A DNA stretch of 64,000 nt from positions 1,302,001-1,366,000 of the forward strand of contig NZ_LQBO01000001.1 of assembly GCF_001507555.1 (NCBI RefSeq), read 5' to 3'. The stretch's first letter is position 1. The number at the start of each line of letters is the position of its first letter. Positions 18,491-26,474 of this stretch are shown here, piece after piece. The notes beneath the pieces were generated by a model, which worked only from the letters and a program-made list of their open reading frames with translations, searched no databases and was not told the origin of the DNA. Made by a program: the position numbers and the translations under genes. The DNA is from Thiomicrospira sp. XS5 (GTDB lineage Bacteria; Pseudomonadota; Gammaproteobacteria; Thiomicrospirales; Thiomicrospiraceae).

Positions 18491-20809
18491 TTACGTATCC
18501 GCTTTGGTCTCGGTTTTCGTTAATTCCATAATCAAGTCGAAACGATAGGCATCAACCAGTTTGCGCAAACCGCTCGCCAGAGCGATTTGGGCTTCCGGTA
18601 AGGCCTGGATAATCTCGGTAATGCTTTGAGCGTCGCCGATAACGGCCGCGCCATAGAGGCTGTCCCGCAGCGTTTCCGACAGTTGGGTCATATCCTGTTT
18701 CGACAGGTTCAACAACTTGGAACCTTCGTCTTCCAATTCACCGTCTTCGGCGTAGCGGTAATGCAAGGGGAGGTGATGCGCCATGCAATCATAGAGTTCT
18801 TCCGGGCGGTAAGGTTTACGCACAAAGTCATCCGAGCCGGCTTCCATGACTTCGTCGCGCTGGTCCTTGAAAACCGATGCGGTCAAGGCAACGATTTTGA
18901 CTTGATCTCCGCCGGGCAGTTGACGGATTTTACGAGTGGCGGTGAGTCCGTCCATGACCGGCATGCGGCGATCCATCCAGATAAAGTGGGGCTGCCAGGT
19001 TTGAAAGAGTTCAATCCCTTTGGCGCCGTTTTCGGCAATTTTGACCTGGAAGCCGATTTGTTTGAGGATTTTTTGAATCAGCAATTGGTTTTCCAGTTGG
19101 TCTTCCACCACCAGAATACGCCACTCGGGTTCGCCGTCGGCCAGGCTGATCACGGTCTTTCCGTCCGAGCCGCCATTCGTGATGAGGTCCAGGTCGGTGG
19201 TGGCGTGTTTGACCTGAATGCTGAACGAGAAGATGGAACCTTCATTGGGTCTGGACTGTACGTGGATGTCGCCGCCCATCATATTGACGAACTGGCGGGT
19301 GATGGCCAAACCAAGCCCGGTGCCTTTTTGCGAGGTGGCATTGGCGAGCTGTTCAAACGGCATGAAGATGCGTTCGATGTCTTTTTGTTCGATGCCGGTG
19401 CCACTGTCTTCGACTTCAAACTTGAGCACGAGATTGCAGTCGTCGTCTTCCAGCGTGTCGAGTCGGAGGGTGATGCCGCCCTGGTTGGTGAATTTGATGG
19501 CGTTGCTCAGCAGGTTGATCAGGATTTGACGCAGTTTCGGTGCATCGCCGTGGATGATGCGAGGGAATTTCGAGGTTTGATCGACCAGCAGTTGCAAGCC
19601 TTTTTCGGAGGCGCGGATGCGCATCATGTCGGTGATGTTTCGAATGAGTTCCCCCAGATCGAAATCTTCGGCGTCCAGGCGGACATGGCCGGCTTCGATT
19701 TTCGACATATCGAGAACATCATTGACCAGTTGCAACAGGTGTTCGCCGGAATGGTTGATGATTTTCAGGTTATCTTTTTCGGTTTCCGGAATGTCGGAGC
19801 TTTGGGTCATTAAGGTCGAGAAACCAAGTATGGCGTTCAAGGGGGTACGCAGTTCGTGGCTCATATTGGCGAGGAAAGCGCTTTTGGCACGGTTGGAGGC
19901 CTCGGCTTTTTCTTTTTCTTCTTCCAGCGCTTTGGTGCGGTCTTGGACGATGGTTTCCAGGTTGTCATTCAGGTCTCGGATTTCTTTTTCGACCTTGACG
20001 CGTTGTCGGATATCCTGGCGTAGGTTTTTCTGCGTGCGTTGCAGTTCTTCTTCGTTTTGCTTCAAGGTGTCCAGCATCAGGTTGAATTCGTGTGACAGTT
20101 GGCCGACTTCAGCGACACCGTTTTCGTCGGCCACAGCCTCTTTATCGCCTTTGCGGATGCGTTTCATGGTGTCGATCAGACGATAAAGCGGGTCGGTCAG
20201 GCTCTTAGCGGCTAGGTAAGAAACCAGTAAGCCAATCAGTAGGGCACTGAAAGTGAAGAGCAAACTGTTATGAATGGTGGCCGAGATACTGTTTTGGCGC
20301 GGGGTCTGGTTGGTGCGCAGCTCCACCCAGCCGATGTAATGATTGTTATGACGAATCGGCCGGGCTAAATCAATATGGTGTTCGTTTTGGCTGATGACGG
20401 TGGCGCGATCCGACAGTTGGTGCTTTTGAGCCAGTAGGTGTTTGAGGTAATTGACACGGGCTTTGTCAGAGACGTATTGTCCGATACGTTCTTTATCGGT
20501 GTGGGCAATGACTTTTCCATCCATATTGATGACGGCGGCGTAGATAAGGTCTTTGTAGATTTCGAAATTGGAAATGACTTCTTCCAGGCCGACGTAGTCG
20601 TTAGCCATGACCCAAACCTGGCTATTAACCGCGAGCATGAGGCTGCGGTCCTGGGTTTCGGCCATGGCTTCTTCGTGCAGGAAGTCGCTGTGGTTGTGGA
20701 TGGAGAAATAGGAAAAGACGCTGATCAGCAAGGTAAGTATGCCGGCGGTGCCTAAGATTAGTTGGTTACGGATGCTTTGGTTCCAAAGCTTCTGGATAAG
20801 GGTATTCAT
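18491..20809 (-). CDS. Hybrid sensor histidine kinase with HAMP and receiver domains
   Basis: A membrane kinase of 772 residues. Domains in order: first membrane segment (about 18-37), periplasmic sensor (about 38-178), second segment (about 180-200), HAMP (about 201-255), coiled coil, HisKA with His318 in NMSHELRTPLN, HATPase (about 415-535, with DSGTGI and GTGLGLAI), and a receiver (about 563-685, Asp613 in WMDRRMP). The C-terminal 70 residues are helical and are not a recognisable HPt. Its start overlaps the stop of the PhnD-like gene by four bases, so sensor protein and kinase are co-translated. It probably reads out ligand binding by that lipoprotein and drives the HD-GYP protein downstream. 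Confidence 0.93.
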   Translation of the reverse strand: MNTLIQKLWNQSIRNQLILGTAGILTLLISVFSYFSIHNHSDFLHEEAMAETQDRSLMLAVNSQVWVMANDYVGLEEVISNFEIYKDLIYAAVINMDGKVIAHTDKERIGQYVSDKARVNYLKHLLAQKHQLSDRATVISQNEHHIDLARPIRHNNHYIGWVELRTNQTPRQNSISATIHNSLLFTFSALLIGLLVSYLAAKSLTDPLYRLIDTMKRIRKGDKEAVADENGVAEVGQLSHEFNLMLDTLKQNEEELQRTQKNLRQDIRQRVKVEKEIRDLNDNLETIVQDRTKALEEEKEKAEASNRAKSAFLANMSHELRTPLNAILGFSTLMTQSSDIPETEKDNLKIINHSGEHLLQLVNDVLDMSKIEAGHVRLDAEDFDLGELIRNITDMMRIRASEKGLQLLVDQTSKFPRIIHGDAPKLRQILINLLSNAIKFTNQGGITLRLDTLEDDDCNLVLKFEVEDSGTGIEQKDIERIFMPFEQLANATSQKGTGLGLAITRQFVNMMGGDIHVQSRPNEGSIFSFSIQVKHATTDLDLITNGGSDGKTVISLADGEPEWRILVVEDQLENQLLIQKILKQIGFQVKIAENGAKGIELFQTWQPHFIWMDRRMPVMDGLTATRKIRQLPGGDQVKIVALTASVFKDQRDEVMEAGSDDFVRKPYRPEELYDCMAHHLPLHYRYAEDGELEDEGSKLLNLSKQDMTQLSETLRDSLYGAAVIGDAQSITEIIQALPEAQIALASGLRKLVDAYRFDLIMELTKTETKADT

Positions 20810-21726
20810 GGTTGCAACCTGATTGGGCGGACGTCTTTTTCAAATTCGGCCAAAAAGGTTTCGACCGGTTGGTAAGTCGTATTGGTGGCCGGTTCGTAAT
20901 GACTCAGCTCCATGGACGACAGGATGGTTTGGCCTTCCGGCGTATCTTGCAAATGAAAGATGATGTGACCGACCTGTTGAAGGATTTTTTCGGGGACATT
21001 TTCTTTCACCACCAAACCGTTGTTGACCAAGTGCGGCGTTTCCCATTTGACCATGACCTTTTCGGCTACTTCCGGCCGTTCTTTGATAAAGGCTTGCCAT
21101 GGCGGTGGCCAGGTGGAGGCGGCGTCGGTTTTGCCGAGATAGACGTTCATGATGGACGATTCCTGCGAACCGACATAATGATTGGTGATGTCCTGATTGA
21201 TGTTCAAGCCGTGTTCATGCAAATACCACTGAGGCATGATGGTCGCGGCCAGCGCGGTAGGGGCTGGATAACTTACCGATTTGCCTTTCAGGTCGCTGAC
21301 CTTTCGAATCGAACTGTCTTTTCGGACCAGAATGATGCCACGGAAATTTTCATCGTCTGCCATCTTTCCGAACACCGTGTAGCCATGCTTTAAGGATGCG
21401 ACGGTTTGGTAAGGGTTTGGGAGTGCGAAATCGAAATGGCCGTGAAACAGTTTTTCGTTATAGGCGCGGTAATTTCGGGAGGCTTCCAAACGTAATTGAC
21501 CGCCTTTCAAGTGCGTATTGATGTAATCAACCATCGGTTGATAGATTTCGAACAGGCGTTTGGGGTTGTGGAGCGGATGGACGCCGAAAATATAGACATT
21601 TTCCAGAATCGGGGGCGTGTCGGCATATTGCAACTTCGGCGTTGCGTTCGATGAATCGTTGCATCCGTTTAAAGAGATGAACATGAAGGACAAGAAGACC
21701 AAAAAAATCTTTTTACAGCAATGCAT
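20806..21726 (-). CDS. PhnD-like substrate-binding lipoprotein, probable sensor partner of the kinase
   Basis: A phosphate/phosphite/phosphonate-type periplasmic binding protein (PhnD superfamily). The signal peptide ends in a lipobox (ISLNGC, Cys22). The mature part shows the family pattern: FGVHPLHNPKRLFEIYQPMVDYIN, FDFALPNPYQT, DLKGKSVSYPAPTA and the later HYVGSQESSI. No permease or ATPase gene is nearby. Instead the stop overlaps the start of a hybrid histidine kinase, so the protein more likely presents a ligand to the kinase than feeds a transporter. Ligand unknown; an oxyanion is plausible from the family. Product 306 residues. Confidence 0.88.
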   Translation of the reverse strand: MHCCKKIFLVFLSFMFISLNGCNDSSNATPKLQYADTPPILENVYIFGVHPLHNPKRLFEIYQPMVDYINTHLKGGQLRLEASRNYRAYNEKLFHGHFDFALPNPYQTVASLKHGYTVFGKMADDENFRGIILVRKDSSIRKVSDLKGKSVSYPAPTALAATIMPQWYLHEHGLNINQDITNHYVGSQESSIMNVYLGKTDAASTWPPPWQAFIKERPEVAEKVMVKWETPHLVNNGLVVKENVPEKILQQVGHIIFHLQDTPEGQTILSSMELSHYEPATNTTYQPVETFLAEFEKDVRPIRLQP

Positions 21727-21820
21727 GGCGACTCAATAATCCCTCAAGATTTGTATTGATGATTGCAATATAGCATTGAGCCGAGCACGACTCAAGCGAA
21801 TGCATGCAATATCTGTCATA

Positions 21821-21844
21821 AAAACGACCAGGCCTGGCCGTTTT
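21821..21844. terminator. Palindromic terminator with CCAGGCCTGG at the end of umuD
   Basis: AAAACGACCAGG followed by CCTGGCCGTTTT, with one mismatched pair in 24. It sits 8 bp past the umuD stop, and also upstream of the minus-strand PhnD-kinase operon. A- and T-runs on either side would let it work in both directions. Confidence 0.7.
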
Positions 21845-21852
21845 GGAGATTT

Positions 21853-22479
21853 CTAGAATTGTTTGATGGTGGCGGTGACGACGCCCCAAATGAATATATC
21901 CGATTCTTCGCGGACTGGAATAGGCGGGTAATGGTCGTTTTCCGGCACCAACCAGGTGCCGGTGGATTTGATGGAAAGTCGTTTGACGGTCAGCTCGCCG
22001 TCCAGTGCGGCGATGACGACTTTACCGTCTTTGGGTTCCAGGCTACGATCCACCACCAATATATCGCCGTCCTGTATGCCGATTTTTTTCATGGAGTCGC
22101 CTTGAACGGTGAGCAAAAAGGTGCTGCTTTTGTTTTGAATCAGCTTGCTGTTAAGGTCCAGGCGGGTTTCGATATAGTCATCGGCCGGGCTGGGGAAGCC
22201 CGCGACGACTTTGTGGCTGTGTAGGGGGAGAGGGATCTCTTCGCCGATTTCCGGTTTTTGTATTTTTAATTTGTCGCCCGCCATTTTTTGTGCAACGTCC
22301 AGTTGGCGCTGTTCCAGTTCCTGTTCAACCTGGTTGGACAGCCAGTCTTTCACTTGTGCGACTTTCGATTCCGGCACACGAATGACTTTGGTTTCTTCAC
22401 CGAATTTGCCGGATCCTTTTTTGCGGCCGGCCCCTTTGCGGGCGCCGCCGCTTTGTTTTTTGGACTCAGAGTGTTTCAT
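21853..22479 (-). CDS. umuD: UmuD-like SOS mutagenesis protein (S24 peptidase) with long basic N-terminus
   Basis: A self-cleaving partner of the error-prone polymerase encoded divergently by umuC. The LexA/UmuD C-terminal domain is clear: cleavage site VAG (Ala93-Gly94), nucleophile Ser129 in GDSM and general base Lys166 in TVKRL, 37 residues apart as in E. coli UmuD. At 208 residues it is well above the ~140 of E. coli UmuD. The extra N-terminal ~90 residues begin with a Gly/Lys/Arg-rich segment (GGARKGAGRKKGSGK), reminiscent of an AT-hook, followed by a helix rich in Gln and Glu. It is a LexA-like architecture without an obvious winged helix. Confidence 0.9.
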   Translation of the reverse strand: MKHSESKKQSGGARKGAGRKKGSGKFGEETKVIRVPESKVAQVKDWLSNQVEQELEQRQLDVAQKMAGDKLKIQKPEIGEEIPLPLHSHKVVAGFPSPADDYIETRLDLNSKLIQNKSSTFLLTVQGDSMKKIGIQDGDILVVDRSLEPKDGKVVIAALDGELTVKRLSIKSTGTWLVPENDHYPPIPVREESDIFIWGVVTATIKQF

Positions 22480-22592
22480 CGTTTTATCATCTTATTGTTT
22501 TGAATTTTGTTACAGAAATTATAAGATAGAAAAAGAGTTTGGAAAAGCGATTTTTGCAATCTCTGGGGTTTATGTCAGGAGAAAAGCGCGGT

Positions 22593-23945
22593 ATGGCCGT
22601 ATTTGCATTGGTGGATGGCAACAGTTTTTATGCGTCTTGTCAGGTGGCGTTCGAACCGGCTTTGCGGCATCGTCCGGTGGTGGTGTTGTCGAACAATGAT
22701 GGATGTATCGTGGCGGCGAATGCGCGCGCCAAGGCCGTCGACAAACTGTTGAAACAGCAGCGTTGGAATTTTGGGCCGGGTGGCTATCGAGCGGCGCGTC
22801 CGGACAGCTTGATGTATCAGCCGTATTTTAAGGTCAAACCCTATCTGGACCGGATTCAGGCGGTGGTGTTCAGTTCGAATTATGAATTATATGCGGATAT
22901 GAGCAGCCGGATGCACGCCATTCTTGGTGAGTTTTCCAGTCACCAAGAAATTTATTCGATTGATGAAAGCTTTTTGGATATGTCGGAGGTGGCGCATTGG
23001 AATTTGACCGATTATGGGCAGGAAATCAAACGTAAGGTGTTACAGTGCCTTGGCTTGCCGGTGGCGGTTGGCATGGGCCACTCCCGAACCCAAGCCAAGC
23101 TGGCGAATCATTTGGCGAAAAAACACGAGGCTTACCAAGGGGTGTTGGATTTGACGGCCTTGACGTCTTTGAGTGTGGATTTACTGTTTAAACAGGTTGA
23201 GATCGGTAAGGTCTGGGGGGTGGGGAAACGTTTGTCGGCTAAGCTGATCGACCAAGGCATTTTGACGGCATACGATTTGAAAAGTTGTGATTTGAAATGG
23301 ATTCGCCGTCGTTACTCGGTGACGGTGGAGCGTATTGTTCGTGAATTGAGAGGAGAGTCCTGTCTCGGGCTGACTTCACATGAGTCCTCGGAACGGCAAA
23401 TCATTTCATCCCGTTCTTTTGGCCGCTCGGTCACGGATTGGGAGCAAATGGCACAAGCGGTGTCGGCGTATGTGTCCCGAGCGGGCGAAAAATTACGCCA
23501 GCAGAACAAGGTGTGTCAGTTTGTGAGCGTCAGCATACGTTCCAGTCCCTATGCAACGAGAGGAGAGCCTTATCAGGCGTCACAAACGGTGCCATTGATT
23601 TACCCGTCCGATAATACGGTCTTATTAGTGAAGCAGGCTAAACGGGCCTTGCAAAGCATTTGGCGAGAGAAGGTGGCGTATCAAAAAGCGAGTGTGGTGC
23701 TGTCCGGGGTGACGGAAAAAGGCGCTGTGCAAATGGATTGTTTTGCGCCGGATCCGAAGTACTCCGCGAATGAACAGTCGGACCGATTAATGTCTGTGGT
23801 GGATGGCTTGAATCGGGCGATGGGGAAAGGCACGATTCAATTGGCTTCCGAAGGGATGAAAAATCGCCAGGCCTGGCGAATGCGCCGTAATTTAATGTCG
23901 GGACGATATACAACGCGATGGGACGAGTTACGGGTGGTTTCTTAA
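22593..23945 (+). CDS. umuC: UmuC-like Y-family DNA polymerase V catalytic subunit
   Basis: A translesion polymerase. Catalytic acidic residues lie in LVDGNSFYASC (start of the protein) and SIDESFLD, and the C-terminal little-finger region matches UmuC. Start ATG 22593 gives the canonical MAVFALVDGNSF. AGGAGA lies about 10 nt upstream; an in-frame ATG at 22572 is possible but less conserved. Product 450 residues. It is divergent from umuD rather than in the usual umuDC operon, with a 113-bp shared upstream region. A CCAGGCCTGG copy at 23867 is read as RQAWR near the C-terminus. Confidence 0.94.
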   Translation: MAVFALVDGNSFYASCQVAFEPALRHRPVVVLSNNDGCIVAANARAKAVDKLLKQQRWNFGPGGYRAARPDSLMYQPYFKVKPYLDRIQAVVFSSNYELYADMSSRMHAILGEFSSHQEIYSIDESFLDMSEVAHWNLTDYGQEIKRKVLQCLGLPVAVGMGHSRTQAKLANHLAKKHEAYQGVLDLTALTSLSVDLLFKQVEIGKVWGVGKRLSAKLIDQGILTAYDLKSCDLKWIRRRYSVTVERIVRELRGESCLGLTSHESSERQIISSRSFGRSVTDWEQMAQAVSAYVSRAGEKLRQQNKVCQFVSVSIRSSPYATRGEPYQASQTVPLIYPSDNTVLLVKQAKRALQSIWREKVAYQKASVVLSGVTEKGAVQMDCFAPDPKYSANEQSDRLMSVVDGLNRAMGKGTIQLASEGMKNRQAWRMRRNLMSGRYTTRWDELRVVS

Positions 23946-24131
23946 AAGGCCTTGAATTGAGGTGTGTGAAAGATTAGTAAATGTCATCATGAGGTTAAAA
24001 AAATTAATGGTGTTTTGTTCAAACGGGCTAGGCAAAGACTTCAATTTTTCATTATGATAGTCCAATAAGTGATTGATATTATTTTGGGGTCGCCACAGAG
24101 ATAAAATAGTGCGGCCAAGTTGGACAAACAA

Positions 24132-25319
24132 ATGGAAGAACTTTTTATTGGCCGACAACCGATTTTTGATCGGCGCAAGCAAGTATACGGGTATGAGCTG
24201 TTATTTCGAGACGGTTATCATCCGAACGAAGCTCACTTTGAATCCGATGATGATGCGACGGCAACCGTGATTCATAATTCGATGATGGGGTTTACGCTGG
24301 ATGAATTGGTGGGCGGCGCCAAGGCCTTCATTAATTTTCCAGAAGCCTTTTTCGACCCTCGAATTGATCCATGTTTTTCATCGCATAAAATCGTTTGTGA
24401 AGTTCTCGAAACGGTTCCCGTCAATGAAACGACTTTGGCGGGCATTAAGAAATTGCGTCAAAAAGGTTTCACCATTGCATTGGACGACTTTGTGTTTAAA
24501 AAGGAGTTCATTCTATTCATTCGTTTAGCCGACATCATTAAACTCGACATCGAAGGCGTCAAGCCGGAAAAAATCCCTTTGCTGGTCGAACGTATTCGAA
24601 AGGTCGCCAATACCAAGATTTTGGCGGAGCGCGTCGAAACCCAAGCGATTTATGAAGTGTGCCGCGATGCGGGTTGTGATTATTTTCAAGGCTATTATTT
24701 TGCCAAACCGGAAATTGTCACCGGCGCGAAACTGTCGGTGTCCAAAGTGCATCTATTGATGTTATTGCGTAAGTTGGCACAGGAAGACATTAGCCTAGAA
24801 GCGCTGGAAGAAGTGGTGTCTCAGGATGTCGGGTTGATGCATAAGTTGATTAAGCTGGCGGCGCAAAACCGAACGGCGGGCATGCCGGAATTTGAAACGC
24901 TCAAACAAGTCATGGTGCTTTTCGGTCTGAGACGGGTGCAGTCCTGGGCCAGCATGATTTCGATGAATTTGTTGGATGATGTGGTGCCGGAAGTGTTCAA
25001 TATTGTCCGAACGCGAGCCATTTTTATGCGTTTGTGTGCCGAACATGAAAAACTGGAAAACCCGGACTCTTATTATCTGGCGGGGATGTTTTCGTTGCTG
25101 GATGTGATTTTACAAAAGCCGTTAGCGGAGCTACTGGAAGCTTTGTCTTTGGACCGTAAAATCGTGAGCGGTATTCTTAAAGAAGAGGGTGAGCACGGAC
25201 GCTTGTTGCAAGTGGTGAAAGCATTTGAACAATCACGATCCGAGTCTTTGGATCATATTTATCGTCATTTGTATGTTCGAGCCTTGAAGGAAAGTCATAA
25301 TTCAGAAGGGTTACTATGA
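24132..25319 (+). CDS. EAL-HDOD signalling protein, EAL motif degenerate
   Basis: A YuxH-type protein. The N-terminal EAL-like domain (about 1-200) keeps ALDDF, IKLDIEG and AERVET but has ELL instead of EAL at the metal-binding glutamate (YGYELLFRDG). It is therefore probably not an active c-di-GMP phosphodiesterase and may only bind the nucleotide. The C-terminal HDOD domain (about 205-390) lacks metal-binding HD residues, as is normal. ATG 24132 gives the family start MEELFIGRQPIFDR; the ribosome site is weak. Its stop overlaps the start of the GGDEF gene (ATGA), so the two are co-translated. Product 395 residues. Confidence 0.88.
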   Translation: MEELFIGRQPIFDRRKQVYGYELLFRDGYHPNEAHFESDDDATATVIHNSMMGFTLDELVGGAKAFINFPEAFFDPRIDPCFSSHKIVCEVLETVPVNETTLAGIKKLRQKGFTIALDDFVFKKEFILFIRLADIIKLDIEGVKPEKIPLLVERIRKVANTKILAERVETQAIYEVCRDAGCDYFQGYYFAKPEIVTGAKLSVSKVHLLMLLRKLAQEDISLEALEEVVSQDVGLMHKLIKLAAQNRTAGMPEFETLKQVMVLFGLRRVQSWASMISMNLLDDVVPEVFNIVRTRAIFMRLCAEHEKLENPDSYYLAGMFSLLDVILQKPLAELLEALSLDRKIVSGILKEEGEHGRLLQVVKAFEQSRSESLDHIYRHLYVRALKESHNSEGLL

Positions 25320-26320
25320 AAGCACGATTGAAGCCCTTGTTACAAAAAGCCGATTCTCGGATTGCTTTCATTATTCCGACTTATTTCATTCTCGTCGTGG
25401 TTTTCGCGGTCGTGGCCGCCTCTGCTCAGGAATGGGTTTTAACCTTGTGGTTGTCGTCTTTTGCAACCATGATTTTGTTGTTCGGATTTCATATCTTCCA
25501 AAACGGATTGACCTGGATTGGCAAGGGTATGATGCTGGTCACCAATGCCTTGTTTATCGGTTTTCTCGTGGTGCATGGCGGGCATGGTCATTCGGGGTAT
25601 TTCTGGGTTTTTCCATTGCTGGTGGCGACCATCCAGGTGATGGGGGCAACACTCGGCGTTTTGTTTGCGGTCCTGCTTCTGGGGATGGTTTGGCAGCTGG
25701 ATGCGTTCGGTTGGACGGATACGGCTCTGTCGAACCGTTTCTATTTTGCCGCGTTGGGGCTGGTGTTGATTACCGGAGTGCATGAGCTCTCACTGGAACG
25801 TCATCGAAAAGAGCTGTCGCGTCAAGTGAAGGATAAACAACGCGAGAGTTGCCTTGATCCTTTAACTCGGGTGGGCAACCGGCGCTTGATTGATGAAGAG
25901 TTGAGCGCGATTTACGCCCATGAACCGACCGGCACATCCATCGGTCTCTTAATGGTGGATTTGGATAATTTCAAACACATTAACGATGCTTTTGGACATC
26001 ATGCCGGGGACGAAGTGCTGAAGACAATCGCCAGTCATTTGTCGGAAAGTGTTCGGCCATCCGACGCCGTCGCGCGTTGGGGCGGCGACGAGTTTGTGGT
26101 GCTGTTGCATCCGATTCGCCAGGATGAGTTGGAGGCGGTGGCCAAGCGGATTCAACAATCGATTGTTCAGGATGAACGTTTGGGCAGTTTCGATTTGAGC
26201 GTCAGTATGGGCGGCGCTTTGACATCGTCGGATTACCGCGCATTATTGAAAGTGGCCGATGAAAATTTGATCGAAATGAAAAACCACACCAAGAACGATT
26301 ACAAAATCACACGCGTCTAA
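25316..26320 (+). CDS. Membrane diguanylate cyclase (GGDEF)
   Basis: Makes cyclic-di-GMP. About six membrane helices occupy residues 15-160, then a GGDEF domain (about 172-330) with an intact active site ARWGGDEFV and an inhibitory I-site RPSD five residues upstream of it, so product feedback is expected. There is no recognisable soluble sensor domain; sensing probably occurs in the membrane part. The start overlaps the preceding EAL-HDOD gene by four bases. Product 334 residues. Confidence 0.93.
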   Translation: MKARLKPLLQKADSRIAFIIPTYFILVVVFAVVAASAQEWVLTLWLSSFATMILLFGFHIFQNGLTWIGKGMMLVTNALFIGFLVVHGGHGHSGYFWVFPLLVATIQVMGATLGVLFAVLLLGMVWQLDAFGWTDTALSNRFYFAALGLVLITGVHELSLERHRKELSRQVKDKQRESCLDPLTRVGNRRLIDEELSAIYAHEPTGTSIGLLMVDLDNFKHINDAFGHHAGDEVLKTIASHLSESVRPSDAVARWGGDEFVVLLHPIRQDELEAVAKRIQQSIVQDERLGSFDLSVSMGGALTSSDYRALLKVADENLIEMKNHTKNDYKITRV

Positions 26321-26354
26321 ATTTTCTGTATATCTATATATTTTATAGGGGTAT

Positions 26355-26394
26355 CTGTCATATTTATTTCTGAAATATGTCATGTTTCAGAAAT
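26355..26394 (+). promoter_or_regulatory. Pho-box-like repeats and a palindrome upstream of the PhoX-like gene
   Basis: CTGTCAT at 26355 and ATGTCAT at 26377 are 22 bp apart, the distance of two turns between PhoB half-sites; the half-site expected between them is poor. Overlapping this is a perfect ten-base inverted repeat, ATTTCTGAAA (26366-26375) and TTTCAGAAAT (26385-26394). No T-run follows, so it is more likely a protein-binding site than a terminator. Confidence 0.4.
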
Positions 26395-26421
26395 GGCCTA
26401 GTCATATTTGCTCTCTAAAAT

Positions 26422-26446
26422 TTGAGCCACCTACTTGGTGGTTCAA
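26422..26446 (+). promoter_or_regulatory. Hairpin in the 5' leader of the PhoX-like gene
   Basis: TTGAGCCACC and GGTGGTTCAA form a ten-pair stem (one G-T) with a five-base loop, ending 15 bp before the AGGAG ribosome site of the gene at 26475. It could stabilise the mRNA 5' end or modulate translation. Confidence 0.4.
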
Positions 26447-26474
26447 TAACAATTTATGCTTAGGAGCAATAAAC

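Noticed and set aside
22480-22592. LexA (SOS) box between umuD and umuC
   Set aside because: No CTGT-N8-ACAG or close variant is present; an isolated ACAG at 22512 has no partner.
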